DNA from: an uncultured Roseibium sp.
GTDB lineage: Bacteria > Pseudomonadota > Alphaproteobacteria > Rhizobiales > Stappiaceae
Assembly: GCF_963675985.1 (NCBI RefSeq)
Contig: NZ_OY780958.1
Span: 1,922,001-1,986,000, forward strand
DNA length: 64,000 bases
Reading direction: 5' to 3'
Below the pieces are notes generated by a model, which was not told the DNA's origin, made no database searches, and saw only the letters and a list, made by a program, of their open reading frames with translations. The position numbers and the translations under genes are program-made. This document shows, one piece after another, positions 15,344 to 24,752 of this stretch (its first letter is position 1; every line of letters begins with the position of its first letter).

Positions 15344-16525
15344 TCACTTCTGCTGGGTAATCCACGCGCCAAGCGTCGCACGTTCCTCGTCGGTCATGCC
15401 GGTTTCGTTTCCAAGCGGCATGGTATCCGCCTGAACGGCCTGTTGCATGATCAGGTCGGCGTAGCGGTGGAGTTCCTCGATCGTTTCCAGTTGAATCCCC
15501 TTCGGGGCTTCTTCAAAGCTCTCGTGCGTCGGGACCGCTGCGTGGCACATGACGCAATGCTGTCTGGCAAGGGCGACAACAGTCACATCCGACACAGTCT
15601 CGCCGCTGCTGAAATCCCTTGGCGCCGTCATGATCACCGCGATCAGAAGCCCGACCGCCGCGACCGGCAGCGACCACCAGAATTTCGCAAATTCATCGCC
15701 GGCCTCGTGCCGGTTGAAGAAGTGGCGAACCATTCCGCCCATGACCAGGATAAGCGCCACCAGCAGCCAGGAATGCGGATGGCTGGTCAGCATCGGATAA
15801 TGGTTCGAGACCATCATCACCAAAACCGGCAGGGTCAGGTAGTTGTTATGAACCGATCTTTGCTTGCCCATTGCGCCGAGTGCGGCATCCGGCGCCTCGC
15901 CGGCCAGAAGACTAGCGGCAATTTTCTTCTGGTTCGGGATGATGATGCCAAAGACATTCACGGCCATGATCGTGCCGATGAAGGCACCGACGTGAATGAA
16001 GGCGCCCCGTCCGGAATAAACATGGGTGAACAGGTAGGACGCTCCCATGATCAGGGCGAAGACACACACGGCCAGGAGCGGCGTGTTCCGTCCGATGGGC
16101 GACTTGCACAGGCGGTCATAGATCAGCCAGCCGGCGCCCAGCGAGGCAACGGAAATAAGCACCGCTTCGCCAGGGGTCATCTCGAGTACAGACGGGTCGA
16201 TCAGATAAGCTGACGCATTGACGTAGTACTGGACGACCAGGAGCGCAAAGCCCGTGACCCAGGTGAGATAGGCTTCCCATTTGTACCAGATCAGATCGTC
16301 CGGCAGTTCCTTGGGAGCCACGAGATACTTTTCGACGTGATAGAAGCCGCCGCCATGCACTTCCCATGCGGTTCCGGCAACGCCTTCCTTCATTTCCGCC
16401 CGCTTGCGCAGGGAAAGATCGAGCGCAATGAAATAGAAGGACGTGCCGATCCAGCCGATGCCGACGATCAGATGGGCCCATCGAAAAAGCAGGTTTAACC
16501 AGTCCATTGCAAAGGCAAAGGTCAT
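15344..16525 (-). CDS. puuD: Membrane-bound urate hydroxylase with C-terminal cytochrome c domain
   Basis: Oxidises urate to 5-hydroxyisourate, passing electrons to the respiratory chain rather than to O2 and so avoiding free peroxide. The 393-aa protein has about nine membrane segments in the N-terminal urate oxidase domain and a C-terminal c-type heme motif CVMCH (C324, C327, H328). It precedes uraD and follows the importer genes, consistent with intake and oxidation of purines. MDWLNLL at 16507 is an alternative start; neither start has a strong Shine-Dalgarno sequence. Confidence 0.92.
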   Translation of the reverse strand: MTFAFAMDWLNLLFRWAHLIVGIGWIGTSFYFIALDLSLRKRAEMKEGVAGTAWEVHGGGFYHVEKYLVAPKELPDDLIWYKWEAYLTWVTGFALLVVQYYVNASAYLIDPSVLEMTPGEAVLISVASLGAGWLIYDRLCKSPIGRNTPLLAVCVFALIMGASYLFTHVYSGRGAFIHVGAFIGTIMAVNVFGIIIPNQKKIAASLLAGEAPDAALGAMGKQRSVHNNYLTLPVLVMMVSNHYPMLTSHPHSWLLVALILVMGGMVRHFFNRHEAGDEFAKFWWSLPVAAVGLLIAVIMTAPRDFSSGETVSDVTVVALARQHCVMCHAAVPTHESFEEAPKGIQLETIEELHRYADLIMQQAVQADTMPLGNETGMTDEERATLGAWITQQK

Positions 16526-16556
16526 ATCGGCATGTCCATGTTTTCAGGAAGTTCGT

Positions 16557-16591
16557 GACATCCGGAGCAGAAAGCTCCGGATGTCTTTTTT
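16557..16591 (+). terminator. Perfect 12-bp hairpin with plus-strand U-run
   Basis: GACATCCGGAGC (16557-16568), loop AGAAA and GCTCCGGATGTC (16574-16585) are followed by TTTTTT (16586-16591). It is a canonical intrinsic terminator for plus-strand transcription, yet both flanking genes are on the minus strand. On their message it has no trailing U-run and would act only as a stem-loop between the binding-protein gene and puuD. Confidence 0.7.
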
Positions 16592-16622
16592 CATTCGGCC
16601 GTCAATTCGGCCCATGCTTTTC

Positions 16623-17687
16623 TTACTGCGGCAGCTTGTCGTCGACGCCCTTGACGTACCAATTCATGCCGAGGATCGCGCCGTCTTCAAGCGTCACACC
16701 GTCTTCGGCAGCAACGGAACCGTCCTGCTTGGTGATCGGGCCGGTGAAAGGCTCCCAGCCGTCGGCGATCTTGGCTTCGGTTTCCTTGGCCATGGCGACG
16801 ACATCGTCCGGCAGGTTGGTGTAAGGCGCCATGACGACATGGCCTTCGGCAAGACCGCCCCAGGTCGACTTGGACTCCCAGGTTCCGTCCAGAACTTCCT
16901 GGATCCGCTCGATGTAATACGGCCCCCAGTCGTCGACGATTGCCGTGTACTGTGCCTTCGGGGCGAAGGAGATCTGGTCGGAGGCCTGACCGAACCCGTG
17001 CACGCCACGCTCTTCAGCTACCTGCAGCGGCGCGGTGGAATCGGTGTGCTGGGTGATCACATCGGCGCCCTGATCGATCAGGGCCTTGGCCGCATCCGCT
17101 TCCTTGCCCGGATCGAACCAGCTGTTGACCCAGACGACCTTGAGCTTGAAGTCCGGATTGACGGACTGGGCACCGAGCATGAAGGCATTGATGCCCGCAA
17201 CCACTTCCGGGATCGGGAAGGAAGCGATGTAGCCGGCCGTGCCGGTCTTGGACGTCTTGGCCGCGATCTGGCCGATGATGTAGCGGCCTTCGTGGAACTT
17301 GGAGTTATAGGTAGCGACATTGGCCGCGGTCTTGTAGCCGGTGGCGTGTTCGAACTTCACCTTCGGATATTTCTTCGCCACCTTGATGGTCGGGTTCATG
17401 TAGCCGAAGGACGTGGTGAAGATGATGCCGCAGCCGTCACGGGCGAAACGCTCGATAGCGCGTTCCGCGTCCGGGCCTTCCGGCACGCTTTCCAGATAAG
17501 CGGTTTCGACCTTGTCTCCGAAATGCTTTTCCACTTCCTTGCGCCCCTGGTCGTGCTGGTAGCTCCAACCGAAGTCGCCGACCGGGCCGACATAGATGAA
17601 ACAGGCCTTGAGATCGGCCGCCGAGGCTGCAGAGGAAGCGGCTGCAAACGCAATTGCCGCGACTGTCGCTTTCAGAAGGTTCTTCAT
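16623..17687 (-). CDS. BMP-family ABC transporter substrate-binding lipoprotein/periplasmic protein
   Basis: A 354-aa periplasmic binding protein of the Bmp/PnrA class, whose characterised members bind purine nucleosides. It has a cleavable signal (AFAAASSAASA before residue 25) and the BMP stretches VGPVGDFGWSYQHDQGR and TTSFGYMNP. The three preceding genes encode its ATPase and permeases. Among xanthine and urate oxidation genes, the ligand is probably a purine base, nucleoside or urate. No lipobox Cys is evident, so it is likely soluble in the periplasm. Confidence 0.92.
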   Translation of the reverse strand: MKNLLKATVAAIAFAAASSAASAADLKACFIYVGPVGDFGWSYQHDQGRKEVEKHFGDKVETAYLESVPEGPDAERAIERFARDGCGIIFTTSFGYMNPTIKVAKKYPKVKFEHATGYKTAANVATYNSKFHEGRYIIGQIAAKTSKTGTAGYIASFPIPEVVAGINAFMLGAQSVNPDFKLKVVWVNSWFDPGKEADAAKALIDQGADVITQHTDSTAPLQVAEERGVHGFGQASDQISFAPKAQYTAIVDDWGPYYIERIQEVLDGTWESKSTWGGLAEGHVVMAPYTNLPDDVVAMAKETEAKIADGWEPFTGPITKQDGSVAAEDGVTLEDGAILGMNWYVKGVDDKLPQ

Positions 17688-17790
17688 TTTGACTATCCCT
17701 TCAGGATGGTGTTCGACATGCGATCTTCTTCAGGAAATGCCGCATCCGGATCGCCTCGGATGCCGCATTCGAACAGGCGCTTTTATCCCG

Positions 17791-18714
17791 TCACCTGTCC
17801 GGAACGAACGGCTTGCCAAGGCAAGCCGGGGTATTCACGAGCGTCAGCCTGCGGTTGGCCGATATCAGGACAAGGACCACGATGGTTACCAGATACGGCA
17901 GGCTCGACAGAAGCTGGGACGGTATGCCCGCACCAAGTGCCTGCGCATGGAAGGTCAGCACCGTAACCGCTCCGAAAAGATAGGCGCCGGCAATGACGCG
18001 CATGGGCAGCCAGGAGGAAAATACCACCAGCGCAAGCGCGATCCAGCCCCGGCCCGCGGTCATGTTTTCCACCCATTGGGGCGTATAGGCAAGCGACATG
18101 TAGCTGCCGGCGAGCCCGGCACAAGCGCCCCCGAACAGAACCGCCAGGAAGCGGACCTTGAGGACCGAATAGCCAAGCGCATGGGCGGAGGTATGATTGT
18201 CTCCGACCGCGCGCAAGATCAACCCGATACGCGTGCGGAACAGGCAATAGGAGACGATCCCCACCAGGGCGAAGCTCAGGTAGACGATCGCGTCCTGCTG
18301 GAAGAACACCGGCCCGATGAAAGGAATATCCGACAGACCGGGGATATCCAGCTCCGGCAGACGCAGACCTGGAACACCGATATAGGCCTCCCCGATCATC
18401 CCGGATATGCCGAGCCCCAGAATGGTAAGGGCCAGGCCGGTCGCCACCTGATTGGTCACAAGCCCAAGCACGAGAAAACCGAACAGGGCGGACATCGCCA
18501 TCCCCGCGACGATGGCCGCCAGAACGCCGAGCGCTCCGGAGCCACTCTGGTTGGCAACCGCGAAACCGACCACCGCGCCCATGATCATCATGCCTTCCAC
18601 ACCCAGGTTCAAAACGCCTGAACGCTCCACGACAAGTTCGCCAATGGCCGCAATCAGCAAGGGTGTCGCAGCGGTGATGACGGTCAGAAGGACTGCTTGG
18701 ACAATATCAAGCAC
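17791..18714 (-). CDS. ABC transporter permease (BMP/nucleoside class)
   Basis: A 307-aa branched-chain/CUT2-type permease with about eight membrane segments. GVLNLGVEGMMIMGA near residue 35 and RAVGDNHTSAHALGYSV (the cytoplasmic coupling loop) are typical. It overlaps the upstream permease by 8 bp, so the two are translationally coupled. It forms the membrane channel of the purine importer with the product of 18707-19801. Confidence 0.93.
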   Translation of the reverse strand: MLDIVQAVLLTVITAATPLLIAAIGELVVERSGVLNLGVEGMMIMGAVVGFAVANQSGSGALGVLAAIVAGMAMSALFGFLVLGLVTNQVATGLALTILGLGISGMIGEAYIGVPGLRLPELDIPGLSDIPFIGPVFFQQDAIVYLSFALVGIVSYCLFRTRIGLILRAVGDNHTSAHALGYSVLKVRFLAVLFGGACAGLAGSYMSLAYTPQWVENMTAGRGWIALALVVFSSWLPMRVIAGAYLFGAVTVLTFHAQALGAGIPSQLLSSLPYLVTIVVLVLISANRRLTLVNTPACLGKPFVPDR

Positions 18715-19801
18715 GGGACACCTCCCCGGTTGCCAGGGTTCGGCGGGAATGAAGGCGGACGCGATACAGGATCAGCGTATCGCAAGCGAGGACAAAGAAC
18801 AGCAGCAGCCCCTGTATGACGCTTGCGATCTTGTCGGAAACACCCATGGACGCCTGTACGGCCTCCCCTCCGATGTAGGACAGGGCCAGCACGAAGCCGG
18901 CGATCAGAATACCGACCGGATTGAGCCGCCCGAGGAAGGCCACGATAATCGCGGTGAAGCCGTAACCCGGTGAAATCGTCGGCAGAAGCTGATTGAGCGA
19001 GCCGGAGACTTCCATGGTCCCGGCCAGACCCGCCAGACCGCCGGCAAGAGCGAAAGAAAAAAGGGTGAGCCGCTTTGCGGAAAATCCTGCAAACGCACCT
19101 GCTCTTGGGCTTTCGCCCATGACGCGGATTTCAAAGCCTTTCAGCGTCCTGGCAAGAACAACCGCCAGAACAATGACCACGATCACCGCGATGGGTGCGG
19201 CAATGCTCATCCGACCGTCTCCGAGCAGCGGCAATGTGGCGGCCTCGGAAAAGAGGCGGGATTCCGGAAAATTGTATCCCCCGGGATCGCGCCACGGTCC
19301 GCGCACAAGATAATCGAGCAGAAGGCTGGCCACATAGACCAGCATCAGGCTGGTCAGGATTTCGTTGGCATTGAACCGGGTCTTGAGGACGGCCGGGACA
19401 AGGCCCCATGCCGCGCCGCCGAGAGCACCGAGGACAAGCATCAGCGGCAGGGTCAGGGACGTTTCGAATTCGGGAAAGACGATCGGCAAAAAGCTGCCGC
19501 ATAACGCGCCGAATATGAACTGTCCCTCGGCACCGATGTTCCAGTTGTTGGAGAGATAGCAGACGGACAGTCCGCAGGCGATCAGAACCAACGGCGTCGC
19601 CTTGACGATGATTTCCTGGACCGACCAGCTGTCGGTCAGAGGCTCGATGAAGAACTTGTAGAGCCCCAGAAGCGGATCCGTGCCGGAAACCGCAAACAGG
19701 ATGGCCGCCGCCACCAAGGTCAGTCCTACGGCAATCAACGGCGACAGCAGGGCCATTTTCCGGCTCTGTTCCTTGCGTTTGACCAGTTCGATCCGCATCA
19801 C
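18707..19801 (-). CDS. ABC transporter permease (BMP/nucleoside class)
   Basis: A 364-aa second permease of the importer, about ten membrane segments. NNWNIGAEGQFIFGAL and RVMGESPRAGAFAGFS (coupling loop) are family marks. The start ATGATG overlaps the ATPase stop, showing operon translation. Pairs with the shorter permease; it is longer by an N-terminal helix and a periplasmic loop, as usual for the first permease in this class. Confidence 0.93.
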   Translation of the reverse strand: MMRIELVKRKEQSRKMALLSPLIAVGLTLVAAAILFAVSGTDPLLGLYKFFIEPLTDSWSVQEIIVKATPLVLIACGLSVCYLSNNWNIGAEGQFIFGALCGSFLPIVFPEFETSLTLPLMLVLGALGGAAWGLVPAVLKTRFNANEILTSLMLVYVASLLLDYLVRGPWRDPGGYNFPESRLFSEAATLPLLGDGRMSIAAPIAVIVVIVLAVVLARTLKGFEIRVMGESPRAGAFAGFSAKRLTLFSFALAGGLAGLAGTMEVSGSLNQLLPTISPGYGFTAIIVAFLGRLNPVGILIAGFVLALSYIGGEAVQASMGVSDKIASVIQGLLLFFVLACDTLILYRVRLHSRRTLATGEVSRA

Positions 19802-21381
19802 GCCCTCCCCGCCTTCTTTTCCGCGCCACCGGCCATGAGAATGCCGACCCGTTCGCGCGTCATCGACCGGGCGTCCTCCGGAACCGACAGATGGCCGCGA
19901 GAGATGACCGCGATCCGGTCGGCTATTTCGAAGATCTCATCGAGATCCTGGCTGATCACCAGCACGGCCGAGCCGGACCGGGCCAGATCGATCAAGGCCT
20001 GCCGGATCAGGGCAGCCGCCCCGGCATCGACACCCCAGGTTGGCTGGTTGACGACCAGAACGCCCGGATTGCGGTCGAGTTCGCGTCCGACAACGAATTT
20101 CTGCAGGTTTCCGCCGGAAAGCGAACGGGCCTCCGGGTCGTCGTGAGACATGCGCACGTCATAGGTTTTCTTGATCTCTTGCTCCAGTTCCGCCGCGCGA
20201 TTTGTTGAGACAAAACCGGATCCGACCAGTCCGTCTCCAGTGCCGTGGCGGGTGAGAACGATATTGCCGGAGAGTTTCAGTCCCGGCACCGCCCCGTGTC
20301 CAAGCCGTTCTTCAGGAACGAAGGCTGCATTCTGCCTGCGCCGCCAGGTGACATCGCGATTGCCGCACGGCTGACCATCGAGGACGACCATGCCGGGATC
20401 CACCCGCAACTCCCCGGAAATCGCATCGAACAGTTCACCCTGGCCGTTGCCGGCGACGCCTGCGATCGCAATGATTTCTCCGCTATGAACATCCAGGTCG
20501 ATGTTGTTGAGGCGCGTGGCAAAAGGTGTCGCCGCGGGGGCAGTCAGGCCGGAAAGTTTCAACCGGACGGGGCCGGGTTCAGGGGCCATCGCTCCGTGAT
20601 TGACCGCAACCACTTCTGAGCCGACCATCATGCTCGCCAGGCTTGCGGCCGTTTCCCGTGACGGATCGCATTCGCTGACCACCTTGCCATGGCGCAGGAT
20701 GGTCGCGTGATGGCAGATCCGCTGCACTTCCTCCAGACGGTGGGAAATATAGAGGACGGCGCAACCTTCACCGGCAAGACGCTGCAGCGTCAGAAACAAA
20801 CGGTCGGCTTCCTGGGGCGTAAGGACCGACGTCGGTTCATCCATGATGATGAGCCGAGGTTCCTGAAGAAGGCAGCGGACGATTTCAATGCGCTGGCGGA
20901 TCCCGACAGGAAGGTCCGCGACCACATCCTGCGGATTGAGCGGCAGGCCATAGTCTTCGGAAACTTCGGTGATCCGCGCCGCCAGGGCCTTCATGTTGCC
21001 CGGATTGGGCAGCGCCAGGGCGATGTTCTCGACCACAGTCAACGCCTCGAACAGGGAAAAATGCTGGAACACCATGCCGATGCCGAGCGCACGTGCACTT
21101 GCCGGGTTGTCGATGACGACCGGCTTGCCCTGCCAGATGATTTCGCCGCCATCGGGCTCCAGCGCTCCATAGAACATCTTCACCAGCGTCGATTTGCCGG
21201 CTCCGTTTTCGCCCAGAAGCGCGTGAATTTCCCCCTTATTGAGGCCAAGATCGACATGATCGTTGGCAAGGATATCGCCAAAACGCTTGGTCAGACCGCG
21301 GGCATGCAGAAGATTGCCCATAGTTGGGCGTTCCGGCCTGGATCCGCCTGCCTGTTGCGTTCTCGTCAAATGATCGGTCAC
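19798..21381 (-). CDS. ABC transporter ATPase with two nucleotide-binding domains
   Basis: A 527-aa tandem ATPase. Domain 1 has Walker A GENGAGKST, a signature-like LPVGIRQRIEI and Walker B RLIIMDEPT. Domain 2 has a degenerate Walker A (AGVAGNGQGEL) but an intact SLSGGNLQKF signature, which is normal for the nucleoside and sugar importers of this class. It energises import by the BMP-type system. MGNLLHARGLTKRFG at 21321 could be the true start, as the first 20 residues are non-conserved. Confidence 0.93.
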   Translation of the reverse strand: MTDHLTRTQQAGGSRPERPTMGNLLHARGLTKRFGDILANDHVDLGLNKGEIHALLGENGAGKSTLVKMFYGALEPDGGEIIWQGKPVVIDNPASARALGIGMVFQHFSLFEALTVVENIALALPNPGNMKALAARITEVSEDYGLPLNPQDVVADLPVGIRQRIEIVRCLLQEPRLIIMDEPTSVLTPQEADRLFLTLQRLAGEGCAVLYISHRLEEVQRICHHATILRHGKVVSECDPSRETAASLASMMVGSEVVAVNHGAMAPEPGPVRLKLSGLTAPAATPFATRLNNIDLDVHSGEIIAIAGVAGNGQGELFDAISGELRVDPGMVVLDGQPCGNRDVTWRRRQNAAFVPEERLGHGAVPGLKLSGNIVLTRHGTGDGLVGSGFVSTNRAAELEQEIKKTYDVRMSHDDPEARSLSGGNLQKFVVGRELDRNPGVLVVNQPTWGVDAGAAALIRQALIDLARSGSAVLVISQDLDEIFEIADRIAVISRGHLSVPEDARSMTRERVGILMAGGAEKKAGRA

Positions 21382-21408
21382 GACACGATTTCCCCCCGCC
21401 CCATTGCT

Positions 21409-22416
21409 TTACTGCGCGCCGGCCCGAAACCGGGCCAACTCTTTCGGACGGGCCGTCTTTTGCCGTGCAGCCTCGTCCCGCTCCAGAAGATCGGCGGCAA
21501 TTCCGGCCGCTATGGCCGCCGGATGCTTCGATCGGATCGTCGGCACACCGACGGGGCAGACCATTGCCGAAATGACGGCCGGTGCAAGGCCCCGGGCCTT
21601 CAACCGCTTTTCGAAGCGGGCCCGTTTCGTGGCGCTACCGATGACGCCGCAATAGGTGAAGCGCTGCTGGGCAAGGCCGGCCGCCATGATGTCCTCATCC
21701 AGCGCATGAGAATGGGTCATCGCCAGAACGAAGGCACCATCCGGTGCCTGTGCCAGACTTTCGACAACGGACCGCTCGTCCCGGTTCAAAAGCAGCTTGC
21801 GAACGTTGCCGGGAACCGCTTTCGGGAAGGCTTCTTCCCGACTGTCGAGCCACGTGATCTCAAAGGGCAGCGGCGCAAATGCCAGGATCAGCGCCCTGCC
21901 CACATGGCCGGCGCCAAACAGGTAAAGCGGCCGCCGATAATCACCAAAGGTTTCGAGCAGCGTACCGTCTTCCTCAAGACGAAAGCCCGGCTCTTCCGAT
22001 AAGTCGACGATTGCCCGTTCCACCGCAACGCCGGAGCGGACACGGGCGCGTGTGGCGAAAGGCACTCTCTCGGCCTCACGCTTGGCCAGCATGCGTGCCA
22101 TCGGCAATTGAGCAGGCTCAAGGATTTCAATGGCGACATCGACGCGACCGCCGCAGCATTGGCCGAGGTCGGGCCCAAGCGACACCGTTCGCTGCTCCAC
22201 CCCCTGGGTTCCGCTATCCAGCGCCTGTCTTGACCAGCGAAGTGCTTCGAATTCGAGCGTGCCACCGCCAATGGTGCCGGAAAACTGTCCATCGGCCCAA
22301 ACGACCATGCGCGCGCCGTTTTCGCGCGGCGTAGAGCCACGTGCGGTCGCAACGGTAACGAGCGCGCAAGGCTCCTCCCGTTCTAGCGACCGGGCAATGT
22401 GGCCCCAGACACTCAT
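21409..22416 (-). CDS. xdhC: Xanthine dehydrogenase accessory factor
   Basis: XdhC binds molybdenum cofactor, supports its sulfuration and inserts it into xanthine dehydrogenase. The 335-aa protein has the N-terminal VTVATARGSTPRENGARM, GGTLEFEAL and GQCCGGRVDV motifs, and a C-terminal Rossmann domain with LFGAGHVGRAL. It overlaps xdhB by 4 bp. The ABC importer genes follow after 27 bp. Confidence 0.93.
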   Translation of the reverse strand: MSVWGHIARSLEREEPCALVTVATARGSTPRENGARMVVWADGQFSGTIGGGTLEFEALRWSRQALDSGTQGVEQRTVSLGPDLGQCCGGRVDVAIEILEPAQLPMARMLAKREAERVPFATRARVRSGVAVERAIVDLSEEPGFRLEEDGTLLETFGDYRRPLYLFGAGHVGRALILAFAPLPFEITWLDSREEAFPKAVPGNVRKLLLNRDERSVVESLAQAPDGAFVLAMTHSHALDEDIMAAGLAQQRFTYCGVIGSATKRARFEKRLKARGLAPAVISAMVCPVGVPTIRSKHPAAIAAGIAADLLERDEAARQKTARPKELARFRAGAQ

Positions 22417-24752
22417 TCCGCGGCCTGCCTTCCCCGCATGCTCCGAACTGCCTTCATGATGGCTTCGGGCGTCGCCGGTGCATCCAGGTCCGGGATGATG
22501 CCCGGATTCAGGCTCGCAATCGCATCGTTGATGGCGCAGAACACGGAATTCGCCAGCATGACCGGCGGCTCTCCGACCGCCTTGGACCGATAGATGCTGT
22601 CCTGCGGATTGCCTTTCGATTCATAGAGTTTCACCCGAAAGTCCTCAGGTACATCGGAGGCGGTCGGGATCTTGTAGGTGGATGGTGCATGGGTACGCAG
22701 CCGACCGGCCTCGTCCCACACCAGTTCCTCGGTGGTCAGCCAACCCATGCCCTGAACGAAGCCGCCCTCGATCTGGCCGATATCGATGGCCGGATTGAGC
22801 GAGTGGCCGACGTCGTGCAACAGATCCACGCGGTCGACGGTCATTTCGCCGGTCATGGTGTCGATGGTTACTTCGGCGCAGGCCCCGCCATAGGCGAAAT
22901 AGAAGAACGGCCGGCCGGAAGCACTTTCCCGTTCCCAGGTAATCATCGGTGTTGCGTAGAACCCGGCATGGGACAGTTGGATCCGCGCGACATGGGCCTG
23001 TTTGGCGACTTCGGCGAGCGAGAAGGACTTGTCACCGACCAGCACCTTGTTGTCGCCGAAATAAATGACATCGGCCGAGCACTGGTGTTGATCGGTCAGG
23101 AACGCAATCAGTCGCTGCTTGATTTCACCAGCGGCCTTCTTCGCCGCCATCGCGTTCAAATCCGTGCCCGACGAGGCCGCCGTCGGTGCGGTGTTCGGCA
23201 CCTTGGACGTGTTGGTCGCGGTAATCACGACCTTGTCCATGCTGACACCGAATTCCTCCGCCACGACCTGCGCGACCTTCTGATAGAGGCCCTGCCCCAT
23301 CTCCGTGCCGCCGTGATTGAGATGCACCGAGCCATCGGTATAGAGATGAACCAGAGCACCGGCCTGGTTCAAATGCTTCAACGTGAAGGAGATACCGAAC
23401 TTCACCGGCGTCAGCGCCAATCCCTTTTTCAGGATCGCATTTTCGGCATTGAAGGCTTTGACCTTCTCGCGCCGGGACCAGTAGCCCGAGCTTTCCTCAA
23501 GTTCGGCGATCAGGTCATGCATGACCTGATATTCCTCCACCGGCATGCCGTATGGCGTCAGGTTACGCTCGCCGTCATAAAAATTGAGCTTGCGGATATC
23601 GAGGGGATCCTTGCCCAGCGTAATCGCGATCGCATCGACCATGCGTTCCGCGGCCAGCATGCCTTGCGGGCCGCCGAAGCCCCGGAAGGCAGTATTGGAG
23701 CAGGTATCGGTACGAAGACGCCGGCTTCGGATCACCGCATCGGGATAGAAATAGCTGGAGTCGGCGTGGAACATGGTGCGGTCATTGACGCCGAGGGACA
23801 GATCCGCCGAATAACCGCACCGGGCCAGGAAGTTCAGATCCACGGCGCGGATCTTGCCCTCGCCGTTATGCCCGATTTGCCACTCGACGCGGAAATCATG
23901 GCGCTTGCCGGTCATGATCATGTCGTCGTCGCGGTCGAGGCGCATCTTGCACGCCCGCCCGGTTTTGGCGGCCGCGAGAGCCGCCAGGGCCGCCCATTGG
24001 TTGGCCTGGGATTCCTTGCCGCCAAATCCGCCGCCCATGCGCCGCACTTCCGCGGTGACCGCCGCATCCGGCACGCCGAGAACCTTGGCAACCGTATGCT
24101 GAATTTCCGTGGGGTGCTGGGTGGAGGAATGGACGAACATGCCGCCATCTTCCTGGGGGAGCGCCATTGCGACCTGACCTTCCAGGTAGAAATGCTCCTG
24201 GCCACCGATATGCATCACTCCGGACAGGGTCTTTTCGGCGGCGGTCATGCCCGTTTCCGGCGAGCCTCGGCGGAACTGATAGTCCGGAAGGACCGTGATG
24301 TCGGCCGCGAGAGCGTCTTCCGGTGTAATGATCGGCGTAATCGGCTCGACGTCGATTTCGGCCAGCAAGGCCGCATGGCGCGCCGCATCGCGGGTTTCGG
24401 CGACAACCGCAAAGGCCACCTGTCCATAGAACAGGATCTCGTTCTGCGCCAGAACGGGGTCGTCTCCAAAGGCGGAAGAACAATCGTTCGTGCCCGGAAT
24501 ATCTTCCGCCGTCAGCACGGCGACCACGCCGGGCGCCTGACGGACCTTGTCCAGATCCAGCTTGACCAGTTTGCCCCGAACGGCCTTGCGGGCCCAACCC
24601 GGAACAACATGCAGGGTACCGATCGGCTCCACGATATCGTCGATATAGATCGCTTTGCCGGAGACGTGCTTTTCCCCGCTGTCGTGGGGCAACGCCTTTC
24701 GCACATGGCGCAAGCCGGCTTCGGCCATATTCGGATCAAGCGGCGCGGTCAT
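22413..24752 (-). CDS. xdhB: Xanthine dehydrogenase molybdopterin-binding subunit
   Basis: The 779-aa large subunit that oxidises hypoxanthine and xanthine to urate at the Mo centre. Visible: HVSGKAIYIDDI at the N-terminus, GGGFGGKE (Mo-pterin loop), AFRGFGGPQG (substrate-binding Arg region), GTEMGQGLYQKVAQ and, near the end, KAVGEPPVMLA with the catalytic Glu. Length and motif order match bacterial XdhB, so an active enzyme is expected. It overlaps xdhA by 17 bp. Confidence 0.96.
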   Translation of the reverse strand: MTAPLDPNMAEAGLRHVRKALPHDSGEKHVSGKAIYIDDIVEPIGTLHVVPGWARKAVRGKLVKLDLDKVRQAPGVVAVLTAEDIPGTNDCSSAFGDDPVLAQNEILFYGQVAFAVVAETRDAARHAALLAEIDVEPITPIITPEDALAADITVLPDYQFRRGSPETGMTAAEKTLSGVMHIGGQEHFYLEGQVAMALPQEDGGMFVHSSTQHPTEIQHTVAKVLGVPDAAVTAEVRRMGGGFGGKESQANQWAALAALAAAKTGRACKMRLDRDDDMIMTGKRHDFRVEWQIGHNGEGKIRAVDLNFLARCGYSADLSLGVNDRTMFHADSSYFYPDAVIRSRRLRTDTCSNTAFRGFGGPQGMLAAERMVDAIAITLGKDPLDIRKLNFYDGERNLTPYGMPVEEYQVMHDLIAELEESSGYWSRREKVKAFNAENAILKKGLALTPVKFGISFTLKHLNQAGALVHLYTDGSVHLNHGGTEMGQGLYQKVAQVVAEEFGVSMDKVVITATNTSKVPNTAPTAASSGTDLNAMAAKKAAGEIKQRLIAFLTDQHQCSADVIYFGDNKVLVGDKSFSLAEVAKQAHVARIQLSHAGFYATPMITWERESASGRPFFYFAYGGACAEVTIDTMTGEMTVDRVDLLHDVGHSLNPAIDIGQIEGGFVQGMGWLTTEELVWDEAGRLRTHAPSTYKIPTASDVPEDFRVKLYESKGNPQDSIYRSKAVGEPPVMLANSVFCAINDAIASLNPGIIPDLDAPATPEAIMKAVRSMRGRQAAE

